Of a DNA stretch of 64,000 bases, positions 49,154 through 61,737 are shown in pieces. Each line of letters starts with the position of its first letter. The first letter of the stretch is position 1. The stretch is from Dactylonectria macrodidyma (taxonomy: Eukaryota > Ascomycota > Sordariomycetes > Hypocreales > Nectriaceae): assembly GCA_020744425.1 (NCBI GenBank), contig JAGMUV010000001.1:744001-808000 (forward strand), given 5' to 3'. The translations under genes and the position numbers were made by a program. The notes beneath the pieces were generated by a model that was not told the origin of the DNA, did not search any database, and worked only from the letters and a program-made list of their open reading frames with translations.

Positions 49154-50858
49154 ATGTTTGGCCTCGACAAGTCCATGATGCTCATCTGCCTCGTGGCCGC
49201 ACTCAACTGCGCGAGTGTTGGCTACGACGCGAGCATGATGTCGTCGCTCAACATCCTGGTTCGTGCCCTCTTCATATCGCCGGCATGATAAATATTAACC
49301 CTTGCCCTGCCCGCAGACGTCGTTCCAGGACCAGTTCGGCATCGATACGAACCTCAAGGGCCTCTTGACAGCCGCGCAGAACCTCGGCGGCATCGTCGCA
49401 GGCATGTTTGCCGGCGCCATTGTCGACAAGCTAGGTAGAAGGGGAGGTATCCTCGTGTCTTCGTGCATCGTGCTCCTTTCCTGCATCCTACATTCTACCG
49501 CGACGCACAAGGCTCAGCTCTTCGTCGGTCGGATCCTCGTGGGCTTCGCCAAGTCGGTCGACATCGCTGCTGTGCCAACCTACCTCGTCGAGCTGGCGCC
49601 ACCGTCCCGTCGCGGCTTCGTCGCTGGTCTCTACTGGGCTTGCTGGCTACTCGGCGCCATCATCTCTGCGGCTGTCGGCTACGGCGCGCGAAGTATGTCT
49701 GGCGATTGGGCCTGGCGCCTCCTCTGCGTCTTCATGGCCGCGCCTGCTGCCCTCTGCATCATCTCCCTTCCGTTTATTCCAGAGTCTCCGCGATGGCTAA
49801 TTTCTCGCGGTCGGGAACGCGAAGGCCTTGATGTGCTGGCTCAGTTCCACGGTGGCGGGGATCAGACCCATCCCTTGGTCGTTACTCAGTTCAGGGAGAT
49901 TCGGGAAACCATCGCCTACGAGCAGGCTAACGGTTTCGACTCGTATAGGGCCTGGTGGAAGGCCTTTGTTTCGGTTAAGTCAAACCTGTACCGGGCCTTC
50001 ATCCTCCTGACCCTTGGTGTCTTCGAGCAGACCATCGGCTCGAGCATCATCACCTTTTACCTCAGCAGTGTTCTGGATCTCGCCGGCATCACTTCCGAGA
50101 AGGATCAATTCGCCATCAACGTCAGCCAAAGCTGCGTCGCTTTCGCGGCTGCATTGGTCGGAATATTCATCATCGACAAAGTCGGCCGAATTCCCATGTT
50201 GGTTGGTGGAACAGCTTTCTGCGCGGCTGTTCTCGCCACAATGGCAGGCCTCACGGCCGATCAGACTGATAACCCCAACGGACGGAATGCCATTATCGCC
50301 ATGGTCTTCTTGTTTCAGATTGGCTACTCCTCCACATGGACGCCTCTGTCCTTCTCTTACTGCGCTGAAATCCTGAACTTTACTATTCGTGCAAAGGGCA
50401 TGGGGTACGTTAGCTTCCTTACTTCTACTCTAGAGCATTGACTGACGCCGCGTCTTGCAACAGCTTATACAGTACCTTCACCTCGACTGCAGGGTTTTTT
50501 AACCAATATGTCATTCCACTCGGTCTCAAAGGAATAGGATGGCGGTATGATAACTCTGAGATGTCGTTGCCTAACGCACACGCTAACATGTGAAAGTTTC
50601 TATCTCGTTGGTGTTTGCTGGAATATTTTTGTTGCCATCGTCATCTTCTTTACCTACATGGAGACGAGCGGTCTCACTCTGGAGCAGATTGATCAGCGCT
50701 TTAACGGTGTTCCGCGTGATGAGCTTGAAGACATCATCGATGCCTTCGATGGAGGCAAGCCTATCTCGGAGGGAGAGCTTAAAAATGGGATTGATGGGAA
50801 AGGCGTAACTGACGAAGCTGTTCAGTCGGCTGTGGCTATGAAAGACGTCAACGGATAA
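49154..50858 (+). CDS. MFS sugar transporter
   Basis: Exons 49154-49258, 49317-50404, 50464-50544 and 50597-50858, 511 aa. Sugar-porter motifs are complete: the DKLGRRGG loop at 72-79, YLVELAPPSRRG at 124-135, PESPRWL at 190-196, FEQTIGSS in the seventh helix region, DKVGRIP after helix 8, and GLYSTFTSTAGFFNQYV..GLKGIGWRFYLV across the two 3' introns. About twelve hydrophobic segments are present. It resembles fungal lactose/hexose permease-type proton symporters of the plasma membrane. The C-terminus ends in a hydrophilic tail. Divergent from the DUF1479 oxygenase. Sugar specificity cannot be read. Confidence 0.92.
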
Positions 50859-51000
50859 GCCTACCCGGAGGCTTGATGAGACATGCTTTCAGATAATCCA
50901 GCAATGTTAGAGCGCGCGCGGGCGCTCTTTGGCGCGACCTCTTCCTCGAGCAACTTCACTCGATGATCTTATCTTCAGCTCAATCCACAGCAGGCGCAAA

Positions 51001-51544
51001 TCATACAGTGTAGAAGTGGCCGGTCGCTGCAATGATGTTGCGATCATGAAATGGACTGTCGAAGTACAACTCATCGTCGGGATGTATGATGAGCTGCTCA
51101 TTCAAGAGTGGCACCTTGGCAGTCCACGAAGGGCAGAAATCGAGAACAGTCGGTGGAGCTCCGTCGGGGCCTTCAATATCACCATTTCGACGTAGCCCAA
51201 TTCCAATCGCCACATAAATGACTTGACCAAGGCCTCAGCCAAGGACGCCATCACGGCATACTACTCTGGGTCTTCGCACTGGGGGGGTACGGGATGTTAA
51301 AGGCGGCCCGCTTCGGTGAGGCTTGCCTCCAGAAATACTCCGTCTCGTACGTAATCATGTGGCCATCTGCAGCACAGAAAGCCTCGTAGAGGCGATAAAA
51401 GGCCCGCTGCGGCGTATCGCGTGCCCGCCAGAGCGGCATGGACCGCAAAAGCATCAGATCGTGGACCTGGCAGCAGACAACATCAGGCGAGGTAATGATG
51501 TCCAACGGAGGCAGAGGGAGAATAGCTGGGAAATACCAGCTTAG
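51001..51544 (-). pseudogene. Possible gene fragment of unknown family
   Basis: Two - strand frames look protein-like. 51505-51251 includes PQRAFYRLYEAFCAADGHM and TYETEYFWRQASPKRAAFNI. 51213-51001 includes YVAIGIGLRRNGDIEGPDG and NEQLIIHPDDELYFDS. They might be exons of one short gene or a decayed 3' end. A C-run near 51280 disturbs the frame between them. No start, splice pair or family is convincing. Confidence 0.3.
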
Positions 51545-51579
51545 AAATGGCCAGAGCAGGCAGAAAAAAACTACACATC

Positions 51580-51750
51580 ATAGCGCATCACTATAATAGA
51601 TATCCTTGTAATTGGTTTAGTAGCTTTAATACAAAATGATAACATATAGGTATATTTAGTTTACTTTATAATCTTTTTTAAATATATTTAATAATCTTTT
51701 TTAATTATTATTTAGTTATTATAAATTACATATTTTATAACAGCTATTAG
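51580..51750. other. Short AT-rich patch
   Basis: About 170 bases that are almost pure A/T with TA-rich text, unlike the flanks but like the RIPed blocks. Probably a small repeat remnant. Too short to classify. Confidence 0.5.
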
Positions 51751-52770
51751 AGATATGTGCGGCGTTTTCCTTCTCCTTCAGGATAGGTCGACGGATTGAG
51801 AATTCTGTCACGTGACAGGAAAGTATGCTCATGACGACAGCCGATCAGTCTTCAAGCCTGGAGTGCGAAAATTGTGCGATGAGATTATAATTAAAATTTA
51901 GCTCGTTATGAGGTCTATCCAATTGATCAAACAGGAAACTATTTTCCCTGTCTACTCTTTGTTGTGTGCGTCCAAAGAACCGCCCTGGCAGACGGATCCG
52001 ATCAGTCCAGGGTTGGTGCCTGAGACAGCCATCTCACTGGAACAGAGCTATACTGTACCATCTGACAGTCACCACATTAAAATGCTTGTAGCTCGCTTTA
52101 ATGTTTCCACATTCCATCAGCTGCCAGCTTTCATCCCTCGCTTACCTCTGGCAGCCGAGGGTCTTGGTCCCTGAAAATCCTTTGAGGTTACGTGATCGCA
52201 GCCGAGGAATGTTGACGCCACCAAACCAGCAAAAGGTTGCTAAAGTCCGACCAGCAAGACGCGGGGGAATCACGATGACATCACTTTGGTTTTCTTGGCT
52301 CAGATTTCATGTTCCATCGCAGCTCATGGGCTTCGTGTCGGCTAATTACATCCAGTGAAAGACATGCTGCATGGCTTGACGGTCGCGCGTCGAAAGCGGA
52401 ACTTTGCGTCTGTCTGCAGACGGCACTGGCCGTTGCTACACATGGGAGATGGACGTTACCGTTCGGGCATTCTTTAAAGATGTTTTGGGATAGCGGGCTG
52501 ACAAAATAGGTCGGCACGTTAATTTCCGTCGCTGTTCCCGTCGCTACTTCGCCGAAAGCCAATTCTGCAACTCTCCGTTCGCAGCGGCTTACTAGGTGAT
52601 TATAAGGTTGCCTTAGTAGCCTCTAGCCATGGGAGGGATGGAAGACCATGTGCCTAATAAACACCGAAGCTCCCGGTACATCAATGGGTAACTTTGGATG
52701 TGATGTGACTCATTTCGTTTGATGAGAATCTCTCTTTGCTCTGTCACATTTGCCAACTCACTCCGCCACG

Positions 52771-55700
52771 ATGAGCCGCTCTCCAACAGACGATGGCGAG
52801 CTCAGCCCGTCCGCAACACGTGTCAGGACGAGGCACTCTGACGAAGGCATTCTCAATCGAGATCATCAGGCTGAAATTGAATCTCAACGAGACGCGAGCT
52901 CCTCTGACTTGGACTCGGATGAAGATGGACGTGGTCATGACAGAGACAGGCCGGCCCAGTTCGCACCTCTCACTCTGGGAAGCCGCCGCAACTCCGAGGC
53001 CGTCGTGGACATGAGCGATCGAAACGAGCTCGTGAGAATCGCGACTGCGCTGTCCCGTCGTCATTCCATCGCCACCGGAGGTCTTCCTACCATCCACACG
53101 CTCGCTACCCAGGACGAAGACGTGCCGGCCCTCGACCCTCACAGCGACCAGTTCGACCTGCAGAAGTGGCTACAGAACTTCGTCAAAACCCTCCGCGACC
53201 AGGGCGTCACAGCCAAGCAGACGGGCGTGCTGTTCAAGGACCTTGACGTCTCTGGGTCAGGCGCGGCCCTACAGGTGCAGGAAACGGTAGGATCGTTGCT
53301 GCTCGCACCCCTTCGCGCGGGTGACTTCTTCAGCTTTGCGAAGCCGGAGCGAAAGCATATCTTGAGGAGCTTCGATGGACTCGTGAGGAGCGGCGAGCTA
53401 CTCATCGTTCTCGGCCGGCCTGGGTCGGGATGTAGTACGCTTCTTAAAACGCTCTGTGGCGAGCTGCACGGCTTGAGCATGGATGGCAACTCCTCAATCC
53501 ATTACAATGGTATTCCGCAGAAGCTGATGAAGAAGGAGTTCAAGGGTGAAGCAATCTATAACCAAGAAGTAAGTGAAGTCGCCGGTATTAATTGAGCCAA
53601 AGTTGACAAGCATCGTTTAGGTAGACAGACACTTTCCTCACCTCACAGTAGGCCAAACCCTCGAGTTTGCCGCCTCGGTTAGGACCCCGTCTCATCGAAT
53701 CAACAACATGAAGAGGGCCGAATTCGTCCATTACGTCGCTCGGGTCGTCATGGCAGCGTTCGGCCTGAGCCATACCTACAACACCAAAGTGGGAAACGAC
53801 TTTATCCGCGGCGTGTCTGGCGGCGAGAGAAAGCGAGTGTCGCTGGCTGAGATGGTGCTGTCCGGATCGCCCTTTTCCGCCTGGGACAACAGCACCCGCG
53901 GCCTTGACTCCGCGACGGCCTTCAAGTTCGTCTCAGCCCTGAGAATGGCCGCCGACATTGGCGGCCATGCGCACGCTGTTGCCATCTATCAAGCCAGTCA
54001 AGCCATCTACGATCTCTTCGACAAGACTATCGTGCTGTACGAGGGCCGCCAGATCTTCTTTGGCCCCGCGACGCAAGCACGAGACTTCTTCGAGAGACAG
54101 GGCTGGCTCTGTCCGGCACGCCAGACGACGGGCGACTTTCTCACCTCCATCACCAACCCGATCGAGAGACAACCTCGGCCGGGCATGGAACACCAGGTAC
54201 CGCGCACCCCCGAGGAGTTTGAGCAGTGCTGGCGCCGATCGTCCGAGTACGCAGCCCTCACGGCGGACATTGAAGCCTACGACGTCGAGCACCTCGTCGA
54301 CAGGCAAGGCGAGAGCATTGCCCAGCTTCGACAGCAGAAGCACGAGCGGCAAAGCAAGCACACCCGGCCAGGATCGCCGTACACCATCAGCGTCTTGATG
54401 CAGGTCGGCTTGTGCACGAAGCGAGCTTATCAGCGCATATGGAATAACATTTCGGCAACGGGCACGCAGTGCTTTGTGCAGCTCGCCATGGCCCTCATCA
54501 TCGGATCCATCTTTTACGGAACACCCGACGCTACGGCTGGCTTCTACGCCAAGGGCTCTGTGCTGTTCATGGCCGTTTTGCTCAATGCGTTGACGGCCAT
54601 CTCAGAGATCAGCAGCTTATACGCCCAGAGACCCATTGTAGAGAAGCATGCCTCCTTTGCGTTCTACCATCCGGCGTGCGAGGCCGCTGCGGGAATCGTA
54701 GCCGATATTCCGATCAAATTTGCTACCGCGACCGTTTTCAATGTCGTCTTGTACTTTATGAGCGGTTTGCGACGGGAACCGGGCAATTTCTTCCTCTATT
54801 TCCTCATCACATATATCTCCACTTTCGTTATGAGCGCCGTGTTCCGCACGATGGCAGCTATCACGAAGACCGTCTCGCAGGCGATGGCCTTGTCCGGCGT
54901 GATGGTCCTGGCTCTCGTTGTCTATGTGGGCTTCACTATCACAGTCCCAGAAATGAAACCGTGGTTTTCTTGGATTCGATGGATCAACCCAATCTACTAT
55001 GCCTTCGAAATCCTGGTTGCAAACGAATTCCACGGTCGTCAGTTCACATGCTCGAGTATTATCCCACCGTACACGCCTCTTATTGGGAACTCGTGGATTT
55101 GCGCCGCCACCGGAGCCGTCGCGGGCGAGAAAACTGTCAGCGGAGACGCTTTCATCGCGCAAAACTACGAATACTATTATTCCAACGTGTGGCGAAACTT
55201 TGGCATCCTCATTGGTTTCCTGTTTGGCTTCATGGCAATGTATTTCGTTTGCATCGAGCTGAACTCGTCGACGACAAGCACGGCTGAAGCACTGGTGTTC
55301 CAGAGAGGACGTGTTCCTGCACACTTGTTGAAAGGCAAAAAACCGCCCTCGTCAGATGAAGAGTCAACGCCGGTTACTGAGAAGACCAAGGATGAAGTGA
55401 ATGATGGCGAAGTGGCGGCGATTGAGCCGCAAAAGGACATCTTCACGTGGCGCAACGTTGTCTACGATATCGAGATTAAAAAGGAACATCGGCGACTACT
55501 GGATAACGTTTCTGGTTGGGTCAAGCCGGGTACCCTAACAGCTCTCATGGGCGTCAGCGGTGCCGGTAAGACTACGCTCCTTGATGTTCTAGCACAGCGA
55601 GTTACCATGGGCGTTGTAACCGGAGATATGCTTGTGAATGGCAAGCCATTTGATGCGAGCTTTCAACGTAAAACAGGCTACGTTCAACAGCAAGGTATGC

Positions 55701-57445
55701 AACCCAGTGCCAGCGCATGTCCTCATCTAACGGCCATCTAGACTTGCACCTCGAGACGGCCACGGTCCGCGAAAGCCTCCGCTTCAGTGCCCTTCTACGA
55801 CAACCGAAATCGGTCACCAAGAAGGAAAAGTACGCGTTCGTAGAAGACGTGATCAAGATGCTCAACATGGAAGAGTACGCCGACGCTGTTGTTGGTGTTC
55901 CCGGCGAGGGTCTCAACGTGGAACAGCGGAAGCTCCTCACGATTGGCGTCGAGCTGGCGGCCAAGCCGAAGCTTCTTCTCTTCCTCGACGAGCCCACCAG
56001 CGGCCTCGACTCGCAGAGCTCCTGGGCTATCTGCTCGTTCCTGCGGAAGCTGGCGGACTCGGGCCAGGCTGTGCTTTGCACCGTCCATCAGCCCAGTGCC
56101 ATCCTGTTCCAGCAGTTCGATCGGTTGCTCTTCCTAGCAAAGGGTGGTAAAACAGTGTATTTCGGTCAGATTGGCGAGAATTCGCAGACCATGCTGGATT
56201 ACTTCAGTTCCAATGGCGCGCGGCAGTGTGGCGAGCAAGAGAACCCGGCTGAATACCTCCTCGAGATTGGTAACAGCGGTGCCAACGCCAACGGCCAAGA
56301 TTGGCATTCTGTGTGGAAGGAGAGCAAAGAATGCGAGGCCATGAAAGCCGAAATCGAGAAAATTCACGCCGAGAAACAGGATGAGACAGTGGCTGGGGGA
56401 GATGATCTTTCTTCCACTGCCGAATTCGCCATGCCGTTTTCATCTCAGCTTCAAGCCGTCACATACCGGGTCTTCCAGCAGTATTGGCGAATTCCCAGCT
56501 ACATCTTTGCTAAGTTTATGCTCGGCATTGCGGCCGGTCTGTTCATCGGCTTCTCTTTCTTCGACGCGTCGAGTACGCTGGCCGGGATGCAAAACGTCAT
56601 CTTCTCCGTCTTCCTACTTACAACCATTTTCTCGACTCTTGTCCAGCAGGTGAGTATCTTAAATGCGAAACACTTCATTCTCGCAATCTGCTGACCCTTC
56701 ACGTTAGATCCAACCGCTCTTTCTCACCCAGAGATCGCTATACGAGGTCCGAGAACGGCCCAGCAAAGCGTATTCTTGGAGGGCCTTTATCATCGCAAAT
56801 GTCATCGTGGAAATCCCATACCAGGTCATAACGGGTGTGCTCATCTACGCCTGCTTCTACTACCCGGTCGTCGGCATCCAAAGTTCCGACCGCCAGATTC
56901 TAGTCCTCCTATTCGTGATCCAGCTGTTCATGTACGCGAGCGCCTTTGCGCAGATGACGATTGCGGCTATGCCCGACGCGCAGACGGCGGCCAGCATCGT
57001 CACGCTATTGTCCCTCATGAGCATCACCTTCAGCGGTGTCCTGCAGACCCCAGACGCACTGCCCGGGTTCTGGATCTTCATGTACCGCGTGTCGCCGTTT
57101 ACGTACTGGATCGGCGGCATCGTGGCAACAGAGCTGCATGGCCGACCGGTGACTTGTTCGAGGAAAGAAACTTCCATTTTCAATCCTCCTGATGGGCAAA
57201 CTTGTGGCGAGTATCTCGAGCCATTCCTCATAGAGGCACCCGGTCAGTTGCAGAACGCGGGCGATACGGAGCAGTGTCGATATTGCACCTTCACGGACGC
57301 GGACCAATATCTTTCGGGCTCTAACATCTACTGGACCCAACGGTGGCGCAATTACGGCATTTTCTGGGCTTACATTTGCTTCAATATCTTCATGGTGATT
57401 ACGCTCTATTATGTCTTCCGCGTGAAGAAGTGGTCGAAGAAATAG
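52771..57445 (+). CDS. Full-size PDR-type ABC transporter (ABCG)
   Basis: Exons 52771-53568, 53621-55694, 55742-56649 and 56708-57445, 1505 aa. The order is (NBD-TMD)x2. NBD1 has the degenerate PDR Walker [10 protein letters not shown] (about 215-223) and signature [10 protein letters not shown] (about 331-340). TMD1 includes the CDR-type region with [21 protein letters not shown]2 has GVSGAGKTT (about 910-918), the atypical signature [19 protein letters not shown] and Walker [18 protein letters not shown]2 ends [11 protein letters not shown]. Such asymmetric sites are standard for fungal PDR pumps, which export drugs, plant defence compounds or own metabolites at the plasma membrane. The start at 52771 is the first ATG. 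Convergent with the NRPS-like gene 348 bp away. Confidence 0.95.
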
Positions 57446-57793
57446 TTTGAACATATTTCGGTAGGAACCACTTTACGGTGGCATCCCCGTAGTTATGTGC
57501 TTAGTAGTGTATATTCAATGCGAGAGAATCAATCCGATGACTTTCGATGCTCTTGTCGTTTAAAAGTATCCTGTAATAAGGTTGACTAGCTAAAGGTAAT
57601 CCTCCTGGACTATATTGAGGGGGCGAAGGCGAGATGAAGACAACGCAAACAGCGAATAAGACTCATTTTACTCATTACCCAAACCATGCAAAATACAAGG
57701 TCCCGACAGCCTACTTCATTTATCGAAAAATCACCTAGATGCCCTTCTATACTCACACTTGAATGCACATAGCGGCATCACATCGGCGCTCAT
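57446..57793. other. Convergent intergenic region, 3' flanks
   Basis: 348 bp between the stops of the ABC transporter and the NRPS-like gene. No gene; nothing beyond ordinary 3' flanking sequence. Confidence 0.5.
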
Positions 57794-60700
57794 TCAGACG
57801 GCGAAAACATCTCCAACCTTCTTCTCCCAATTTCCCTCTTCGGCCAATTTCCTCATCACATCTGCCAAGCTGTCGCAGCAGCCATCAACTTCCCTATCGT
57901 TCATTTGCGCAGTGTCCCACGACGCAATAAAGTACAAGTTTACTGAGTCAATCATGAACGCGTTCCAAAATAAACCACTAGCGACAGGCCGAATGTTAGC
58001 AAGATCTTGATAGAGTGGGGTAGGCATATCCTACCAGTCTGGCCAGTCGTATCGAGATACTGGTTCAAGAGTCTTAAAGTCAGTTCTATCGCCTGGGTAA
58101 AGATGCATGGCCAGGCTGACGTCCCAGACAAAGGATTGTCTGAACGAGGCGGTCTCTGCCATGTCACCCTCATCTCTCAGGCCATGGACCACGAGATTCC
58201 AAGGCGCGTGCTCATTCTCCTTCATCTGTTCTTGTTCATACACCATGCGTTGCAGGAACTCTGCTACCGTCTCGCCTCTGAACACCTCGGACATGTTGAG
58301 CAGCCACTGGACGGTTGGGCCGTCAATGCTCATTGGGGGTGGGAGAAGCTTGTCCATCCAGCTAGGGACGAACGGCCAGGATCGGCCACTCTCCCACGAG
58401 TTGAATATAGCATGAGATGAACCTGTTTGGAGCACATTGAAGAGAACAATCGCACTTCTAGCGAAAAGTGATGGCGGGATAGCGTGCTTCTCCCGCAGTC
58501 CAATCAACCCGGGCAGGCAAATCACCCTGCTAGAGCGAGGATACTGGAACTCTGCAGCGCGCATCTCCCACTCCCCCTCCCAGACCTTGTCCCTAACCTG
58601 GCATCGCTCATCGGCATAAAGCGAACCCTGGTCGTTGCATGTCATCATCCCAGGAGCTCTTTGCTGTGGCCACAGAGCACGTCCGAGGCGAGAGATTCCT
58701 CGAAGCCTCTTGACGTGAAACTTGACGCTCTTCTGCGCCGGTTCACTGTTCTCATATTGGTTGAAGAGGTCGGAGAAGAGCCTATACGGTGTGAGCGCTG
58801 GAACTTCTAGGGTAGAGTCTTGGATCCAGCGGTCGAGCTCGTAGTACAAGTGAGTGAGCGACAGAGCGTCGATGACAGAATGGTTGAAAGTGAAAATGAG
58901 AAAGTGTTTGTCGCCCGTTCCGATCTTGACTAGATTTGACTGGAACATGAATGGAGACGAGTGGCCCTCTACTGAGTCATCTCTAGATATTCGTATGGCT
59001 TCTGCCTCTGTCTCTACATCCGCATGCTGGATGAGCTTGTCAAAGAGATCCGAACTCGGCGACAAAACGGCGTGGAAGGGCACGCTATGTGATGGCTCAA
59101 AAACGATGGCCCGCAACATTGGTCGAGACGAGAGTGCCTTTTCAAGACCACGACAGATCTTGTCGTAGGGCACGTCTCGAACTTGGAAGACCATGCGATT
59201 GTGGTAGGACTGTGGCCGCATGCCTATGGCGGTCCGGTGTAGTGAATGGCGAATTGGCAATATGTCTTCGACTCCAGCATCAGCAAGGCCAACGTTTACT
59301 ATCGTCTCTTGCACAGACTTCCATATGTCTTTCTCGTCAACTGAGAATGGCGGATAGGTTGTCGTCGCGGGCAGCGACAGTTGACGCTGCTGAACCGGGA
59401 CAACAGATCTATTTCCGAAACCATTGGTCGCATGCCCATGAATTGTAGCGAGGCTGCCGTTTTGCATTTCCCGAGACAACAAAAGATTCGCCTGTTTTTC
59501 AACTGTGTCATTCTGGACCAGGTCTTGCATGTAAAGACGCTGGCCACAGACCCGCAAGACACTGTCGCAATAGCGGAGGAGGGTGATGCTGTCAGCCAAG
59601 AGCGTGATACTGTCTGTAACAGCCGGTCGCGTTCCACTCAGTGTCTCCCAGATGCCCAATAGCTTCGTGATGTACTTTTGAGCAGGTTGGTATTTGAGTT
59701 GCTCTTTGGCAACCGCAGAATGTGGCTCTTTTGACTCAACGAACTCGCGCAGCTTGGCCAACCTTTGCCTCAACACCTCCTTCTTCACCTTTCCGAGGGA
59801 TGTGACGGGGAATGCGTCCAACCCTAGCTCCTCGATAGTATATACAGCGCCAATTGCGTGCCTTGGGTCGATGCTTCTGGACTTCTCCATGAGCTGAGAC
59901 TTTGTTACTCCGTCAGGTAAAATGGCAATGGCGACAGGGACTTGGCCAGCGAGTTCATCTGGCACGCCCACAACCTGAGCCTACCATTTGTTAGCGCTTT
60001 GGTCTAATCAAGGGCATCTTACTGGCTTACCTGAACCCCCGGAATCTTCTCCAGATTGGATTCAATCCGAATAGGGTAAATGTTCTCTCCTCCTCGAATG
60101 ATGAGATCTTTGTAACGACCGAGGATGTACACAACACCATGCTCGTCGATTTTAGCCTGGTCCCCAGTTGCAAGCCAGGGCCCAGTCTCGTCCTCGTACA
60201 TCGATTCGTCTTCATCCATGTTGTAATACTTGGTGATGATCGACGTTCCACCAACGTGCAGTTCTCCGGTATCACCGCGACGCAGGATCTCGCGGCTTCC
60301 AGGCCTGCAAATCCGGGCTGCGGCACCAGGGAGTAATTTTCCAACGCCAGGATGATAGCCATCAACTAAGTCAGGATCCGTCCTCGCAAACGTGATCAGC
60401 GGCGCGCCCTCGCTCAGACCGTAGACCTGGATAGCCATCTTGGCACCCAGGCCGTGGCGGCAGAGGTTGATGTCCTCGAGGCAGATAGACGTTCCGGCGA
60501 GTGTAACGAGACGCAGATCCAGCTTGTCGGGACTGGGGAACGACGGGTGCGCCATCAGGGCCTTTGCCAGCGTTGGGGTCGCTGACATGAACGAGCATTG
60601 CTCCTGGACCAGCGCGTGAAGCGTCGCGTCGACGTTGAACGATCGCGATGGGAAGACGACGGTTCCTCCGAACCTCCAGGCGCGGATGACGTTGCTGATG

Positions 60701-61737
60701 GCGAAGATGTGGGATACCGGAGTGTGTACTAGCCATCGGAGGAAGTATGAGGGATCGACTTCTGGGTCGAAGTCGCAGGTCTCGGAGGCCAGATTTCGGT
60801 TGGTGTGAGGACATCCCTTTGGCTGTCCAGTTGTGCCGCTGGTGAAGATGATCAATGCTGTTTTGTCTTCTGTAGACCTGTTGGTGTCGTCGTAAAGGGT
60901 GGCCACCTCATCCATCGTACTCGGAGAAATTTCTGCTTCGGGCTTCAAGTTCGAGACCTCACATAACCTGAACCATCCCTCGACGTCTTGTCTCGAGCAT
61001 TGAATACGCAGACAAGGCGCTTCAAGAACGGTCTGCGCGAGGTCGAGCGTAGCAGCACCATCTGCATCCTGCGCCACGACTACATGCGACTGGACAAAGA
61101 GGGTCAAGGCTCTCGCATCCTTTGGTATGGTCGCATCAATTGGCACAAACACCATCTGTAGCCTTGCGGCCGCCCAGAAGAAGAGGCCATACTCAGCCGA
61201 GTTCCAGAGGACGGCGGCGAGCCGCATTCCTGGCCGACATCCCAGGCGATGGAGGGACTCGGCCAGGCGTTCAGCTTTGCCCTTCAGTTTGGCGTACGAC
61301 CACCTGAGGGGTGGCTTCTCACTACCGTTGGCGAGTACTTGGGTTGTGCTAGATGTTTGGTCTGTAGACTGCCAGAGTGAGACCAATGCATCGTGCTTGG
61401 GATACGAGGCAGCTGCGGAAGAGAAAAGATCCCATAATGTCAAGTGCAAGTCGTGTAATTGCTCTCCATGAATCTCTGCGAGTTCACGCTCAATTTCAGG
61501 ATTCGCAAATGTTTTCTCACAGTACGGTCCATCATATGATGGGTTGCTCTGCGACTCAGATGTTGCTGAAGTTGGTGGGCCGTCGAGTATCGAGGCAGGC
61601 CAATCCACCTCAGGCTTAGCATTGACTCGTTCAACGTGAGAAGGCCGCTCTTCTAGCTGGGGCTGAGAAACCAGCTCCCTGCCGGACCGGAGCATGCAAG
61701 GATAGATCATTGCACTTGGCTCTGATAGAAGAACCAA
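57794..61737 (-). CDS. Single-module NRPS-like enzyme, adenylation - carrier - condensation (A-T-C)
   Basis: Exons 61737-60031, 59980-58035 and 57977-57794, 1278 aa. The adenylation domain (about 95-650) has FTSGTTGQPKGC at 298-309, VYGLSEG at 438-444, TGD at 524-526, GRYKDLIIRGGENIYP at 540-555 and the catalytic-lysine GKVKKEVL near 632. Its text resembles acyl-CoA ligases more than amino-acid domains. A carrier domain (about 672-735) keeps the phosphopantetheine Ser700 in LADSIT instead of GGDSI. A condensation-type domain (about 780-1278) has HSVID (His936, Asp940) for HHxxxDG. The last intron (58034-57978) has a GCTAAC branch site and removes an in-frame TAG. A likely job is activating an acid and coupling it to an amine or alcohol. 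Start could be Met10. Confidence 0.9.

Larger units (their letters stand above)
50859..52770. other. Intergenic region with decayed fragment and AT-rich patch
   Basis: Apart from the remnant at 51001-51544 and the AT-rich patch at 51580-51750, no gene is visible. The last few hundred bases are the upstream region of the ABC transporter. Confidence 0.5.

Noticed and set aside
58028..58033. Premature stop making the A-T-C gene a pseudogene
   Set aside because: The TAG is inside a well-formed intron and the protein continues with a condensation-domain C-terminus in frame.
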